A DNA stretch of 64,000 nt. Source: Methanomassiliicoccaceae archaeon UBA421. GTDB lineage: Archaea; Thermoplasmatota; Thermoplasmata; Methanomassiliicoccales; Methanomethylophilaceae. The stretch is from assembly GCA_002498365.1 (NCBI GenBank), contig DAHB01000002.1:47702-111701 (forward strand). Reading direction: 5' to 3'. Below the pieces are notes generated by a model. It was given only the letters and a program-made list of their open reading frames with translations. It was not told the origin of the DNA and did not search any database. The first letter of the stretch is position 1; every line of letters starts with the position of its first letter. Below are positions 8,580 to 17,145 of the stretch, piece after piece. Both the position numbers and the translations under genes were made by a program.

Positions 8580-9029
8580 ATGAGTTCAGGATATACAGCA
8601 ACATCCGACCCGGACATCTCCGCCAAGGCGGTCGGCAAGGACATACCCGTCTCCCCCAAGTTCGCCCGCGAGGTCGTAGGAATGATCCGCGGAAGAAAGG
8701 TCGAGGAGGCGGCGGTGATGCTCGAGGAGGTCATCGCGAAGAAGAGGGCGGTCCCGCTGAAGAGATACAACAAGCGTGTGTCCCACAAAGCGGGCATCGG
8801 CCCCGGAAGATACCCCGTGAAAGCGGCCAAGGCGATCCTCTCGATCATCGAGAGCGCATCGTCCAACGCCGAATACAAGGGGCTGGACGTCTCCAGCATG
8901 TCCATAGCGACCATCTCCGTCTCCAGGGGAGTGACCGTACCAGGTCACATGCCCAGGGCGCACGGAAGGGCGACGCAGTGGAACCAGGAGACCGTCAACA
9001 TAGAAGTTATAATAGAGGAGGTTGAGTGA
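8580..9029 (+). CDS. rpl22: 50S ribosomal protein uL22
   Basis: A 149-residue archaeal L22, whose beta hairpin lines the exit tunnel. Typical motifs are the SPKFAREVVGMIRGRKVEEA helix and, near the end, the hairpin with PRAHGRATQWNQ. Two adjacent ATGs (8577 and 8580) occur. GAGGTGA at 8568-8574 gives a normal five-base gap to 8580, so I use 8580. Confidence 0.95.
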   Translation: MSSGYTATSDPDISAKAVGKDIPVSPKFAREVVGMIRGRKVEEAAVMLEEVIAKKRAVPLKRYNKRVSHKAGIGPGRYPVKAAKAILSIIESASSNAEYKGLDVSSMSIATISVSRGVTVPGHMPRAHGRATQWNQETVNIEVIIEEVE

Positions 9030-9030
9030 A

Positions 9031-9720
9031 ATGGCATCTGAGAGGAAGTTCGTTTCCGAGAACATACGCAGGGTCCTCCTGAAGGAGTTCCTTATGAAAG
9101 AGGTCAGCCGCGCAGGCTTCGGCGGGCTCCAGGTGCAGAGGGGACCTAACGGTACCCGCGTGGAGCTCACCACCGAGAGGCCGGGACTGGTCATCGGGCC
9201 CCACGGGCAGACGATCAAGGCGCTCACCGCCGCGATCAAGAACGATTTCAACTTCGAGAACCCCTTCATCGAGGTCGTCGAGGTCGAGAACGCGAACCTG
9301 AACGCCCAGATAATGGCAGAGAAGCTAGCCTTCTCGCTTGAGAGAGGATGGCACTTCCGCAGGGCAGGGCACTCCACGGTCCGCAGGATCATGGACTCCG
9401 GCGCGCGCGGATGCCACATAATCCTCGCCGGAAAACTGACCGGACAGAGGCACAGGACCGAGAAGTTTAAAGAGGGCTACATCAAGTTCTGCGGAGAACC
9501 CAGCGAGGTGTTCATCACCCGCGGGTTCGCCGTCGCCAAGCTCAAAATGGGCGTCATAGGCGTGACCGTCGAGATCATGGACCGCGACTCCAAGCTGCCT
9601 GCCGACATCTCCGTCGCCAGCAAGACCGAGGCCGCCGAGCTCCTTCCCGACATGTTCAAGGCCGAGCAGACGCAGGCCGCCGAGCCTGTCGAAAAGTCCG
9701 TTGAGAAGGAGGCCGTCTGA
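9031..9720 (+). CDS. rps3: 30S ribosomal protein uS3
   Basis: A 229-residue S3 at the mRNA entry site. It has the KH domain with VIGPHGQTIK near residues 56-65, then the ESLxxxRGW-like helix and C-terminal domain with ARGCHIILAGKLTGQR. The acidic tail after residue 205 is variable. ATG 9031 is preceded by GGAGGTTGA (9018-9026); a TTG at 9022 inside rpl22 is less likely. Confidence 0.97.
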   Translation: MASERKFVSENIRRVLLKEFLMKEVSRAGFGGLQVQRGPNGTRVELTTERPGLVIGPHGQTIKALTAAIKNDFNFENPFIEVVEVENANLNAQIMAEKLAFSLERGWHFRRAGHSTVRRIMDSGARGCHIILAGKLTGQRHRTEKFKEGYIKFCGEPSEVFITRGFAVAKLKMGVIGVTVEIMDRDSKLPADISVASKTEAAELLPDMFKAEQTQAAEPVEKSVEKEAV

Positions 9721-9923
9721 TGGCATCCATCAAAGCGGCCGACATCAGGAACATGAGCGCCGAGGAGCGCAATCAGAAGCTCAAGGAGCTCCGCAACGAA
9801 CTGATGCATGAGAGGGGAGTCTCCGCCACCGGCGGAGCCCCCACCAGCCCCGGCGCCATACGCGCCCTCAGACTGAACATCGCCCGGATTCTTACCATCC
9901 AGAAGGAGGAGGAAGAAATCTGA
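9720..9923 (+). CDS. rpl29: 50S ribosomal protein uL29
   Basis: A 67-residue, two-helix L29 next to the exit tunnel. It has the family helix MSAEERNQKLKELRNELM and ends INIARI-like (LNIARILTIQKEE). The ATG shares its first base with the last base of the rps3 stop, so the two genes are coupled. Confidence 0.95.
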   Translation: MASIKAADIRNMSAEERNQKLKELRNELMHERGVSATGGAPTSPGAIRALRLNIARILTIQKEEEEI

Positions 9924-10222
9924 TGGGTGGAATCTGTCCTGTTTGCGGGCTTCCGGAAGAGCTGTGCATGTGCGAGGAGATCGCACGCGGGCAGCAGAGC
10001 GTCAGGATATCGGTGGACAGCCGCAGATACGGCAAAATGGTCACGGTTATCGACGGTATTGATGAGAACGACATCAACATCTCGGACCTGGCGAAGCAGT
10101 TGAAGAACAAGTGTGCGGCCGGAGGAACCTACAAGGACGGCCGTATCGAACTTCAGGGCGATCACAAGAAGAAAGTGAAAGCGGCCCTCGAAGAGATGGG
10201 CTTCACGACGGAAGTAAGATGA
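9923..10222 (+). CDS. Translation initiation factor aIF1 (SUI1)
   Basis: A 99-residue SUI1-fold factor that monitors start-codon selection on the small subunit. The archaeal form has a short zinc-type N-terminus (CPVCGLPEELCMCEE) before the core; the core motifs KMVTVIDGID, LKNKCAAGGTYKDGRIELQGDH and the C-terminal helix are intact. The start overlaps the rpl29 stop. Position between L29 and RNase P p29 is the normal archaeal order. Confidence 0.95.
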   Translation: MGGICPVCGLPEELCMCEEIARGQQSVRISVDSRRYGKMVTVIDGIDENDINISDLAKQLKNKCAAGGTYKDGRIELQGDHKKKVKAALEEMGFTTEVR

Positions 10223-10240
10223 ATGAAAAAGGTGGACCTC

Positions 10241-10477
10241 ATGAGAACTGAACTCATTGGATTGGACGTGGAAGTGCTGTCAGCACCATACTCGGGAATT
10301 ACCGGTAAAGTGGTCGACGAGACCAAGAACACGTTCACCATCGAATCGGCCGGAACTGAGAAAATGGTACCCAAACCAGGCAATGTGTTCAGATTCGTCA
10401 TGCAAGAAGGGAAGATCGACCTCGAGGGGTCGGAGATCCTTTTCAGGCCCGAGGACAGAATCAAAAAAGTAAGGTGA
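10241..10477 (+). CDS. rnp1: RNase P protein component 1 (Rpp29/Pop4)
   Basis: A 78-residue Sm-like barrel protein of archaeal RNase P, which matures tRNA 5' ends. The pattern ELIGLDVEVL..YSGITGKVVDETKNTF and the late strand FRF is typical of p29. The frame opens at ATG 10223, but GGTGG at 10231-10235 sits five bases before ATG 10241. That makes the latter the better start; it also matches where homologs begin. Confidence 0.92.
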   Translation: MRTELIGLDVEVLSAPYSGITGKVVDETKNTFTIESAGTEKMVPKPGNVFRFVMQEGKIDLEGSEILFRPEDRIKKVR

Positions 10478-10482
10478 TTATT

Positions 10483-10809
10483 ATGACAGCCAGAAACATC
10501 GGAATTGACGTAAAGGCCCCCGAGGCGGAATGCGCCGACCCGGACTGCCCGTTCCACGGCAGCCTCCCGGTCAGGGGTCAGATTATTGACGGCGTCATCG
10601 CGTCTGTTAAAATGGACAAGACGGCGGTGGTCGAGCGCACGCTCACCAGGTACGACCAGAAATACGAAAGATACGAGAAGAGGACGAAACGCTACTCCGC
10701 ACACCTCGCGCCCTGCATGGCCGTGAAGGTGGGAGACAAGGTCACCATAATGGAGTGCCGTCCCATCTCGAAGACCGTATCGTATGCGGTAATAGCCAAG
10801 AAGGAGTGA
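10483..10809 (+). CDS. rps17: 30S ribosomal protein uS17
   Basis: A 108-residue archaeal S17. The archaeal N-terminal extension carries the Cys pair motif [10 protein letters not shown], then the OB-fold core with [16 protein letters not shown] and [11 protein letters not shown] 10483 is preceded by AAGGTGAT at 10471-10478; GTG 10474 upstream would overlap the previous gene and is less likely. Confidence 0.95.
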   Translation: MTARNIGIDVKAPEAECADPDCPFHGSLPVRGQIIDGVIASVKMDKTAVVERTLTRYDQKYERYEKRTKRYSAHLAPCMAVKVGDKVTIMECRPISKTVSYAVIAKKE

Positions 10810-10814
10810 GCCGG

Positions 10815-11213
10815 ATGAAGGGAATCGCAGGTAACCAGACGAACGGCCTCATAGTGGGCTCCCGTCTCAACGTGATAGACAACACCGGCGCCAAGGTGAT
10901 CGAGATCATAACAGTGCCCAGCTACCACGGCGTCGCAAGGAGGCTTCCTTCCGCCGGAGTGGGCGACATGGTCATAGCGTCTGTCAAGAAGGGGACCCCC
11001 CAGATGAGGAGGCAGATCGTGTTCGCGGTGATCGTCCGTCAGAGGCGTGCAATGAGGCGCCCCGACGGGACCATGGTGTCCTTCGAGGACAACGCGGCGG
11101 TCATCGTTACAGACACCGGAGAGACAAAAGGTACCGACATAAAGGGACCGGTGGCCAGAGAGGCCGCCGAGAGATGGCCCCGCGTGTCTTCGACCGCCAA
11201 CATAATCGTGTGA
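10815..11213 (+). CDS. rpl14: 50S ribosomal protein uL14
   Basis: A 132-residue L14, an interface protein that also contacts L19e. The signature [14 protein letters not shown] and the later [20 protein letters not shown] are clear. The frame is open back to 10755 inside rps17, but ATG 10815, a few bases after its stop, is the conserved start. Confidence 0.97.
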   Translation: MKGIAGNQTNGLIVGSRLNVIDNTGAKVIEIITVPSYHGVARRLPSAGVGDMVIASVKKGTPQMRRQIVFAVIVRQRRAMRRPDGTMVSFEDNAAVIVTDTGETKGTDIKGPVAREAAERWPRVSSTANIIV

Positions 11214-11222
11214 GGCATCAGG

Positions 11223-11600
11223 ATGGCAGCAAGCAGCAAAGCAAGGGTCCAGAGGAAGAGGCAGGCCAACGCGCCGGCCCACGTGAAGAGAAAGATGGTC
11301 TCATCCCACCTGAGCGACGCCCTGCGCGAGAAGTACGGAGTACGCACCGCCAGGGTCTGTAAGGGCGACACGGTCGTCATACTCAGAGGGAACGAGGATA
11401 TCCGCGGCACCGAGGCGAAGGTCCTCGACGTGTTCACCGACACCGGCCGCGTGTCCATCGAGGGAATTACGATCAACCAGGCCGACGGGACCGCAACGGT
11501 GCGCCCGATCCACGCCTCCAACCTCGTCATCGTCAAGATGAACGACGAGGACCCCTGGAGGATGGACGCCCTGGAGAACAAGAAGGAGGCTAAACAATGA
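11223..11600 (+). CDS. rpl24: 50S ribosomal protein uL24
   Basis: A 125-residue archaeal L24 with a KOW motif (CKGDTVVILRGNEDIRGTEAKVLDVF). The lysine/arginine-rich N-terminus (KARVQRKRQANAPAHVKRK) binds 23S rRNA. ATG 11223 follows the rpl14 stop by nine bases; the stop overlaps the start of S4e (CAATGA). Confidence 0.96.
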   Translation: MAASSKARVQRKRQANAPAHVKRKMVSSHLSDALREKYGVRTARVCKGDTVVILRGNEDIRGTEAKVLDVFTDTGRVSIEGITINQADGTATVRPIHASNLVIVKMNDEDPWRMDALENKKEAKQ

Positions 11601-12304
11601 GCGACCACATGAAAAGACTGGCCGCGCCCAGATCCTGGCCCATAAAAAGGAAATCCAGCGTCTGGACGGCCAAGCAGTCTCCCGGAGCGCACTCCGTGGA
11701 GAACAGCATGCCCGCGGTCACCGTCCTTAGGGACATGATCGGGGTCTGTGACACCGCGAGGGAGGCCAAGAGGATCATCGGAAACCGCGAGGTTCTTGTC
11801 AACGGCAAGCCCGTCAAGAACCCCAAGGCGCCCGTCGGAATAATGGACGTCGTCTCTATACCGAAGATGGAAGTCCACTACCGCATTCTTTTGACCGACA
11901 AGGGAAAACTTACCGCTACCAAGACCACCGAGGAGAGGTCCAAATGGACCCTCTGCAGGGTCGAGGGCAAGACGCTCCTCAAGGGCGGCAAGTACCAGAT
12001 CAATCTGAGCGGCGGAAGGAACATCATCCTTGACAAGAACGACTATAAGACTGGCGACACCCTGAAGATCGGCTTCGAGGAGCAGTCGGTCCTGGCGCAC
12101 TACGGGCTCGTTGCCGGCGCATCGGCTATGATCATCGAAGGAGTCCACGCCGGAAAGGCGGAGACTGTGTCCGAGTACCTGGTGACCAGGAGCAACGGTG
12201 CCAATGTCGTCAAGTTCGAAGGCGGGGCCGAGACCGTGAAGAGAAACGTCTTCGTCATCGGCGGAAAGAAGCCGGAGATCATACTCCCGGGGGCATCTGA
12301 ATGA
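11597..12304 (+). CDS. rps4e: 30S ribosomal protein eS4
   Basis: A 235-residue S4e, specific to archaea and eukaryotes. Order: N-terminal MKRLAAPRSWPIKRKSS segment, an S4-type RNA-binding fold (REAKRIIGNREVLVNGKPV), the central conserved domain and a C-terminal KOW-like part. Typical location between L24 and L5. Overlaps by four bases at both ends. Confidence 0.96.
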   Translation: MSDHMKRLAAPRSWPIKRKSSVWTAKQSPGAHSVENSMPAVTVLRDMIGVCDTAREAKRIIGNREVLVNGKPVKNPKAPVGIMDVVSIPKMEVHYRILLTDKGKLTATKTTEERSKWTLCRVEGKTLLKGGKYQINLSGGRNIILDKNDYKTGDTLKIGFEEQSVLAHYGLVAGASAMIIEGVHAGKAETVSEYLVTRSNGANVVKFEGGAETVKRNVFVIGGKKPEIILPGASE

Positions 12305-12807
12305 CCGGGATGAAGGATATCCGCGTAGAGAAGGTCGTGGTGAACATCGGCGTCGGCGAGGCGGGCGAAAGGCTCGTGAAGGCGCAGAAGGTCCTACAGA
12401 TGGTAACGGGACAGAAGCCCGTGCAGACCATGTCCAAGACGATCAACAGGGACCTGGGAATACGCGTGGGCATGCCCCTCGGGTGCAAGGTCACCCTCAG
12501 GGACGAGACCGCCGACACGTTCCTCAGGAAGGCCCTGTCGATCAGGGAGAGCCGCATCCACAGCTACTCCTTCGACAAGGAAGGGAACATGTCTTTCGGA
12601 ATCTCCGATTACACGGATTTCGAGGGGATGAAGTACGACCCCGAGATAGGGATCTTCGGAATGGACGTTAGCGTCGTTCTCAGGAGGCCCGGCAGCAGGA
12701 TCGAGCGCAGAAGGCTCCTCACGAAGAGGATCCCCAAGTCCCAGCGCGTGGACCGCGACGAAGCGATCCAGTACATGATGGGCACTTATAACATCGAGGT
12801 GGAATGA
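12301..12807 (+). CDS. rpl5: 50S ribosomal protein uL5
   Basis: A 168-residue L5, which binds 5S rRNA in the central protuberance. Motifs include the [15 protein letters not shown] start, KVTLRDE, and the [23 protein letters not shown] stretch. ATG 12301 overlaps the S4e stop; its own stop overlaps the rps14 ATG by one base. Confidence 0.97.
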   Translation: MTGMKDIRVEKVVVNIGVGEAGERLVKAQKVLQMVTGQKPVQTMSKTINRDLGIRVGMPLGCKVTLRDETADTFLRKALSIRESRIHSYSFDKEGNMSFGISDYTDFEGMKYDPEIGIFGMDVSVVLRRPGSRIERRRLLTKRIPKSQRVDRDEAIQYMMGTYNIEVE

Positions 12808-12953
12808 TGAAGCCTAAGAAACAGTTCGGAAGGGCGGTTGGATGCACCCGCTGCGGACGCAGAAGGGGAATAATCAGAAGGTACGGGATGCACCTGTGCC
12901 GCCAGTGCTTCAGGGACATCGCGCCGGAGCTGGGATTCAAGAAGTATTCGTGA
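12807..12953 (+). CDS. rps14: 30S ribosomal protein uS14, zinc-ribbon form
   Basis: A 48-residue protein easily missed because of its size. It has four cysteines in the pattern C13-x2-C16 and C31-x2-C34 (CTRCGRRRG...LCRQCFRD) that bind zinc, and the basic N-terminus MKPKKQFGR. The ATG at 12807 overlaps the rpl5 TGA as TGATGA. S14 helps assemble the small-subunit head. Confidence 0.97.
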   Translation: MKPKKQFGRAVGCTRCGRRRGIIRRYGMHLCRQCFRDIAPELGFKKYS

Positions 12954-12965
12954 GGTGATGATGAA

Positions 12966-13355
12966 ATGCAGAGCGATCCACTCAATGACGCCATGTGCGT
13001 AATGAAAAATGCAGCTACGAACGGAAAGAAAGAATGCACCATTTCGTTGTCCTCTAAACTGATCGGCCGTGTGCTGAAGGTTATGCAGGACCACGGGTAC
13101 ATCAACCAGTTCGAGTACGTAGAGAACGGGAAGGCCGGAGAGTTCCACGTGATGCTCAAAGGCGCAATAAACAACTGTGGCGTGATAAAGCCCAGGTATT
13201 CGGTCAAGACCGACGAGATCGAGAAGTTCGAAGCGAGGTTCCTCCCCGCCCAGGACTTCGGACTCCTCATAATGACCACTACCGCCGGAGTGATCACCCA
13301 GGACCGTGCCAAGGAGCTCGGAATCGGCGGGAAACTGCTGGCATATGTATACTGA
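12966..13355 (+). CDS. rps8: 30S ribosomal protein uS8
   Basis: A 129-residue S8, binding the central domain of 16S rRNA. It starts with the typical QSDPLNDAMCVMKNA helix and ends in the RNA-binding loop region VITQDRAKELGIGGKLLAYVY. ATG 12966 follows GAGGTGATGATG. Stop TGA. Confidence 0.96.
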   Translation: MQSDPLNDAMCVMKNAATNGKKECTISLSSKLIGRVLKVMQDHGYINQFEYVENGKAGEFHVMLKGAINNCGVIKPRYSVKTDEIEKFEARFLPAQDFGLLIMTTTAGVITQDRAKELGIGGKLLAYVY

Positions 13356-13364
13356 GGAATAAAG

Positions 13365-13916
13365 ATGACAATAGCAGGGATAATCGAAAGCACCATCGCC
13401 ATCCCGAAAGGAGTGACCGTCACCAAGGACGGGGCCGCTCTGAAGGTCAAGGGACCTAAGGGAGAACTGAGCAGAAACTTCGCACACCCCAGCGTTAACG
13501 TGGCTGTCGATGCACAGCACGTTGTAGTCAGTTGCGAGTACCCCAAGATAAGGGAGAAAGCAATGGTCGGGACGTTCGCCGCACATGTGAGGAACATGGT
13601 GCACGGCGTCACAGAGGGCTACACCTACGGACTCAAGGTAGTGTACTCTCACTTCCCGATGAAGGTCGCAGTCAAAGGCGACCGCGTCGAAGTGAGCAAC
13701 TACCTCGGAGGCCACGCCATGCGCTACGCGGACATCGTCCGCGGGTGCAAGGTCAAGGTCAACGGAGCAGACATAACGGTCGAGGGTATCGACGTGGAGG
13801 CCTGCGGACAGACCGCTGCCAATATGGAGAAGGCGACCAGAAGGCTCGGATTTGACAAGAGAACATTCCAGGACGGAATATACATCGTCCACAAATCCCA
13901 CAAGGTGAAAGAATGA
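13365..13916 (+). CDS. rpl6: 50S ribosomal protein uL6
   Basis: A 183-residue archaeal L6 near the sarcin-ricin loop, with two repeated alpha-beta domains. Characteristic are IAIPKGVTVTKDG, KGPKGELSR and, in the second domain, GADITVEGIDVEACGQTAANME. The stop overlaps the next start (GAATGACC). Confidence 0.97.
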   Translation: MTIAGIIESTIAIPKGVTVTKDGAALKVKGPKGELSRNFAHPSVNVAVDAQHVVVSCEYPKIREKAMVGTFAAHVRNMVHGVTEGYTYGLKVVYSHFPMKVAVKGDRVEVSNYLGGHAMRYADIVRGCKVKVNGADITVEGIDVEACGQTAANMEKATRRLGFDKRTFQDGIYIVHKSHKVKE

Positions 13917-14584
13917 CCGTAAAGAACTTCAATGACCTTCCAGGCTTCAAAAACGAGAACCTGGCGGAGCTCAAGGCCATGGGCATCACCACGGTCTCCG
14001 AGCTCGCAGAGGCCCTCAACGACGAAGGCAAGATCAAAGAGATAATCAAAAACCTCTCGGGAGTCGGTCCTAAGACCGCCGAGAAATGGAAGGACGCCGT
14101 AGGGACCCCCGAGGAGTCCGCCGCCGAGCAGAAGGTGGAGGAAGCCAAGGTCTTAGAGGCGGGGGAACAGGGCGCCTATGTGGTCAAGGCCAAGCCCGAG
14201 CTCAGCGAAGAGACCGCTGACGCGCTCGCGGTCAGGGCCATAATCAGCGGCCGCAGGCCTGCCTTCAAGAGGCAGGAGTGGTTCAGGTACGCAAAGCTCG
14301 GAGACAGCTGGAGAAGGCCGAAAGGTATCCACTCCAAAATGAAGAGGAACCTCAAGAGGCGCCCGCCGGTGGTCGACATAGGCTTCCGCGGACCCGTATC
14401 CGTCAGGGACCTCCATCCGTCCGGATTCCAGGAAGTGCTCGTCCATAACGTAGGGGGGCTCGAGGACATCGACCCCAAGGTACAGGCAGTGCGCATCGGC
14501 GGGACCGTCGGGACCAAGAAGAGGATCGCCATAGAGGACAGGGCCGCAGAGCTGGGCATAAGGGTCCTCAACAGGATGGTGTGA
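13913..14584 (+). CDS. rpl32e: 50S ribosomal protein eL32 with N-terminal helix-hairpin-helix extension
   Basis: A 223-residue protein, much longer than the usual eL32 (about 130). The C-terminal part from about residue 108 is canonical L32e: KRQEWFRYAKLGDSWRRPKG, GFRGP, HPSGFQEVLVHNV and the RIGGTVGTKKR tail. The first 65 residues form a helix-hairpin-helix domain (LPGFKNENLAELKAMGITTVSEL and LSGVGPKTAEKW) joined by a charged linker. Similar extensions occur in some euryarchaeal L32e; the domain may bind rRNA or DNA. Confidence 0.95.
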   Translation: MTVKNFNDLPGFKNENLAELKAMGITTVSELAEALNDEGKIKEIIKNLSGVGPKTAEKWKDAVGTPEESAAEQKVEEAKVLEAGEQGAYVVKAKPELSEETADALAVRAIISGRRPAFKRQEWFRYAKLGDSWRRPKGIHSKMKRNLKRRPPVVDIGFRGPVSVRDLHPSGFQEVLVHNVGGLEDIDPKVQAVRIGGTVGTKKRIAIEDRAAELGIRVLNRMV

Positions 14585-14586
14585 AA

Positions 14587-15048
14587 ATGACCAACCTCAG
14601 CAACCAGAAGAGGATGGCCGCAGAGATCCTCAAATGCGGAGAGAACAGGGTCTGGATAGATCCCAACAGCATCGACGACGTCGCAGAGTGCATCACCCGC
14701 GCGGACATACGCACGGCGATAAACTCGGGGACCATCAAGGCCAAAGCCAAGAACGGCACCTCGAGGGGAAGGATCAGACACGCCGCGGCGCAGAAGGCGT
14801 CCGGAAAGAGGAAGGGCCCAGGCAGCAGGGAGGGATCCGCGAACGCACGTGTCCGCGACAAGGCCCGCTGGATAGCCATCATCAGACCGATACGCGACGA
14901 GCTTAAGACCCTCAGGGAGAACGGCGACATAACGCCGTCCGTCTACAGGCTGTTCTACAGAAGGGCCAAGGGCGGACAGTACAAGTCGCGCAGGAACCTC
15001 AGGCAGCACATGACCAACCAAGGATACCTCAAGGAGGAGGAGAACTGA
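14587..15048 (+). CDS. rpl19e: 50S ribosomal protein eL19
   Basis: A 153-residue archaeal/eukaryotic L19e that forms an intersubunit bridge. Motifs: LSNQKRMAAEILKCGENRVWIDP, RGRIRHAAAQKASGKRKGPGSREG and the helix SVYRLFYRRAKGGQYKSRRNL. GTG 14581 overlapping the eL32 stop is an alternative start; ATG 14587 is the one aligned with homologs. Confidence 0.96.
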   Translation: MTNLSNQKRMAAEILKCGENRVWIDPNSIDDVAECITRADIRTAINSGTIKAKAKNGTSRGRIRHAAAQKASGKRKGPGSREGSANARVRDKARWIAIIRPIRDELKTLRENGDITPSVYRLFYRRAKGGQYKSRRNLRQHMTNQGYLKEEEN

Positions 15049-15548
15049 TGGCAACAGGACCCAGATACAAAGTCGCCTTCCGCAGGAGAAGGGAAGGCCG
15101 CACGGACTACTACGTCCGCCGCAAGCTTCTCACCGGCCACGAGGTCAGAGCGGTGCTCAGGCGTTCCAACAGGAACGTCAGCGTGCAGTTCGCCACGTTC
15201 GCCATGGAAGGAGATAAAATATTGGCTACGGCCGATTCCAAAGAGCTCCGCGGAATGGGATGGGAGTACTCGTGCTCGTCCATACCCGCGGCCTACCTGA
15301 CCGGCTACCTCGCCGGCAAGAAGGCCCTCGCGGCAGGCATCGAATATGCGGTGCTCGATATAGGGATGCAGAACCCGAAAGCGGGCGGAGTGCTGTTCGC
15401 GGCGGTCGCAGGAATGTGCGATGCCGGGCTCGAAGTCCCCCACGGAGAGTCCATACTCCCGTCCGAGGACAGACTGAACGGAAGTCACATCGACGAAGGA
15501 ATGGAGGCGGCCATAGGCGGCCTCAAAGAGAAAATGGAGGCTGAATGA
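15048..15548 (+). CDS. rpl18: 50S ribosomal protein uL18
   Basis: A 166-residue archaeal L18, binding 5S rRNA. The start MATGPRYKVAFRRRREGRTD, the RKLLTG motif, and ILATADSKELRGMGW are typical. The ATG overlaps the eL19 stop by one base. Confidence 0.96.
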   Translation: MATGPRYKVAFRRRREGRTDYYVRRKLLTGHEVRAVLRRSNRNVSVQFATFAMEGDKILATADSKELRGMGWEYSCSSIPAAYLTGYLAGKKALAAGIEYAVLDIGMQNPKAGGVLFAAVAGMCDAGLEVPHGESILPSEDRLNGSHIDEGMEAAIGGLKEKMEAE

Positions 15549-16228
15549 ATATGGCTGATTGGATCCCGAAAACAAGGTTGGGACAGATGGTCCTCAACGG
15601 CGAGATCACCACCATGAGCGATGCGCTTGCAACGAAACTTCCGCTGCGCGAGGCCGAAGTAGTGGACATACTGCTCCCCGACATCAAAGATGAAGTGATA
15701 GACCTGAACATGGTCCAGAGGATGACCGACTCCGGAAGGAGGGTCAGGTTCGCCGCCACATGCATCGTCGGAAACGGCGACGGGTTCGTGGGGATCGGAA
15801 GGGCGAAAGGAAAGGAGGTCGGCCCTTCGATAAAGAAGGCGATCGACAACGCCAAGCTGAACATAATAGAGATCAAGAGAGGATGCGGTTCCTGGGAATG
15901 CGGATGCGGAAAGCCCCACTCCCTGCCGTTCGAGATAACCGGCGAGACCGGGTCGGTCTCTGTGTTCATCAAACCCGCGCCCCGCGGTATCGGACTTGCC
16001 GTGGGCGACGTGGCCAAGAGCCTTCTGACAATGGCGGGCGTCACCGACGCCTGGGGCTTCGCAAGGGGCAACACCAAGACGAAGGTCAACTACGCCATGG
16101 CCACCTACGAGGCGCTCAGGATGACGTCTGCGATGAGGGTCACCGAAGAGCAGGTCAAGAAGCTCAACATCGTATCCGGACCGGTCGGAATGACCGAGCC
16201 CGAGAGCGGGTTCACGGAGGATGAGTGA
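15545..16228 (+). CDS. rps5: 30S ribosomal protein uS5
   Basis: A 227-residue archaeal S5 at the mRNA entry site, important for fidelity. It has the double-stranded-RNA-binding-like N-terminal domain (RVRFAATCIVGNGDGFVGIGRAKGKEVGPSI) and a C-terminal domain with APRGIGLAVGDVAKSLL. ATG 15545 overlaps the L18 stop and has GGAGG four bases upstream; ATG 15551 is possible. Confidence 0.96.
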   Translation: MNMADWIPKTRLGQMVLNGEITTMSDALATKLPLREAEVVDILLPDIKDEVIDLNMVQRMTDSGRRVRFAATCIVGNGDGFVGIGRAKGKEVGPSIKKAIDNAKLNIIEIKRGCGSWECGCGKPHSLPFEITGETGSVSVFIKPAPRGIGLAVGDVAKSLLTMAGVTDAWGFARGNTKTKVNYAMATYEALRMTSAMRVTEEQVKKLNIVSGPVGMTEPESGFTEDE

Positions 16229-16229
16229 A

Positions 16230-16694
16230 ATGGCATACGCAATAATACGCGTCCGCGGACAGCCTGACGTCAACTGCGACATAAGGCATACCATGTCCCT
16301 CTTGGGGCTCAACAGGGTCAACCACTGCGTGGTAATGCCCGAGTCCGATTCCATCAAAGGAATGCTGCAGATGGTCAAGGACTACTGCACCTGGGGAGAA
16401 ATCGACGCAGAGACTCTTGCCGAGATGATCCGCCAGCGCGGCAGGGTCGAAGGCGGCGAGGACCTCACGGAGGACTTCCTCAAGGAGAACACCGAGTTCT
16501 CCGATGCCGACGGCATGGCAAAGGCGATAATCGAGAACAACTACAGGATGAAGGATGTAGAAGGCGCGAAACCCATATTCCGCCTGCACCCGCCCGTTAA
16601 GGGATACGAGGGCATCAAAAGACCTTACAAGGTCGGCGGGGCTCTCGGATACAGGGGATCGGACATCAACATTCTTATCAAAAGGATGCTGTGA
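16230..16694 (+). CDS. rpl30: 50S ribosomal protein uL30
   Basis: A 154-residue archaeal L30, longer than the bacterial form. Begins AYAIIRVRGQPDVNCDIRHTMSLLGLNRVNHCVV and ends with the conserved FRLHPPVKGYEGIKRPYKVGGALGYRG segment. An in-frame ATG at 16221 lies directly against GGAGG (16216-16220), too close; ATG 16230, nine bases after it, fits better. Confidence 0.95.
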   Translation: MAYAIIRVRGQPDVNCDIRHTMSLLGLNRVNHCVVMPESDSIKGMLQMVKDYCTWGEIDAETLAEMIRQRGRVEGGEDLTEDFLKENTEFSDADGMAKAIIENNYRMKDVEGAKPIFRLHPPVKGYEGIKRPYKVGGALGYRGSDINILIKRML

Positions 16695-16703
16695 GGGGTA
16701 AAA

Positions 16704-17126
16704 ATGCCAAGCAGAACCAAGAAAATGAGAGGATCCAGGACCCACGGGCGCGGTAAGAAATCCGGCCGTGGAGCAGGTATCATCGGCGGTCACGGTATGG
16801 CCGGCCTGAGCAAGACGGGAAAGATGCGCATGCTGAAGTACTTCCCGGACCACTTCGGAAGACACGGCTTCAAGAGGCCGCAGTGCCAGGTCCAGGCCAA
16901 TATAACCATCAACGTGTCCGAGCTCCGCGAGAACCTCGACGACTACGTCAGCAGAGGGTTCGCCAAGAAGGAGGGCGACGCGTACTGCGTCAACCTCACC
17001 GAGGCGGGCATCGACAAACTTCTCGGGAACGGGAATATCGATGTAGCTGTTAAGGTTACGGTAGCGCAGAGCTCGGAGAAGGCCCGCATGAAGATCGAAG
17101 CTTCAGGCGGCAGCGTTGCAGAGTGA
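16704..17126 (+). CDS. rpl15: 50S ribosomal protein uL15
   Basis: A 140-residue archaeal L15. The glycine/arginine-rich N-terminus (KKMRGSRTHGRGKKSGRGAG) that penetrates the rRNA is followed by the KYFPDHFGRHGFKRP segment, both diagnostic. Last ribosomal protein before secY, as in most archaea. Confidence 0.96.
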   Translation: MPSRTKKMRGSRTHGRGKKSGRGAGIIGGHGMAGLSKTGKMRMLKYFPDHFGRHGFKRPQCQVQANITINVSELRENLDDYVSRGFAKKEGDAYCVNLTEAGIDKLLGNGNIDVAVKVTVAQSSEKARMKIEASGGSVAE

Positions 17127-17145
17127 CGTCTGAGAGGAATTACGG

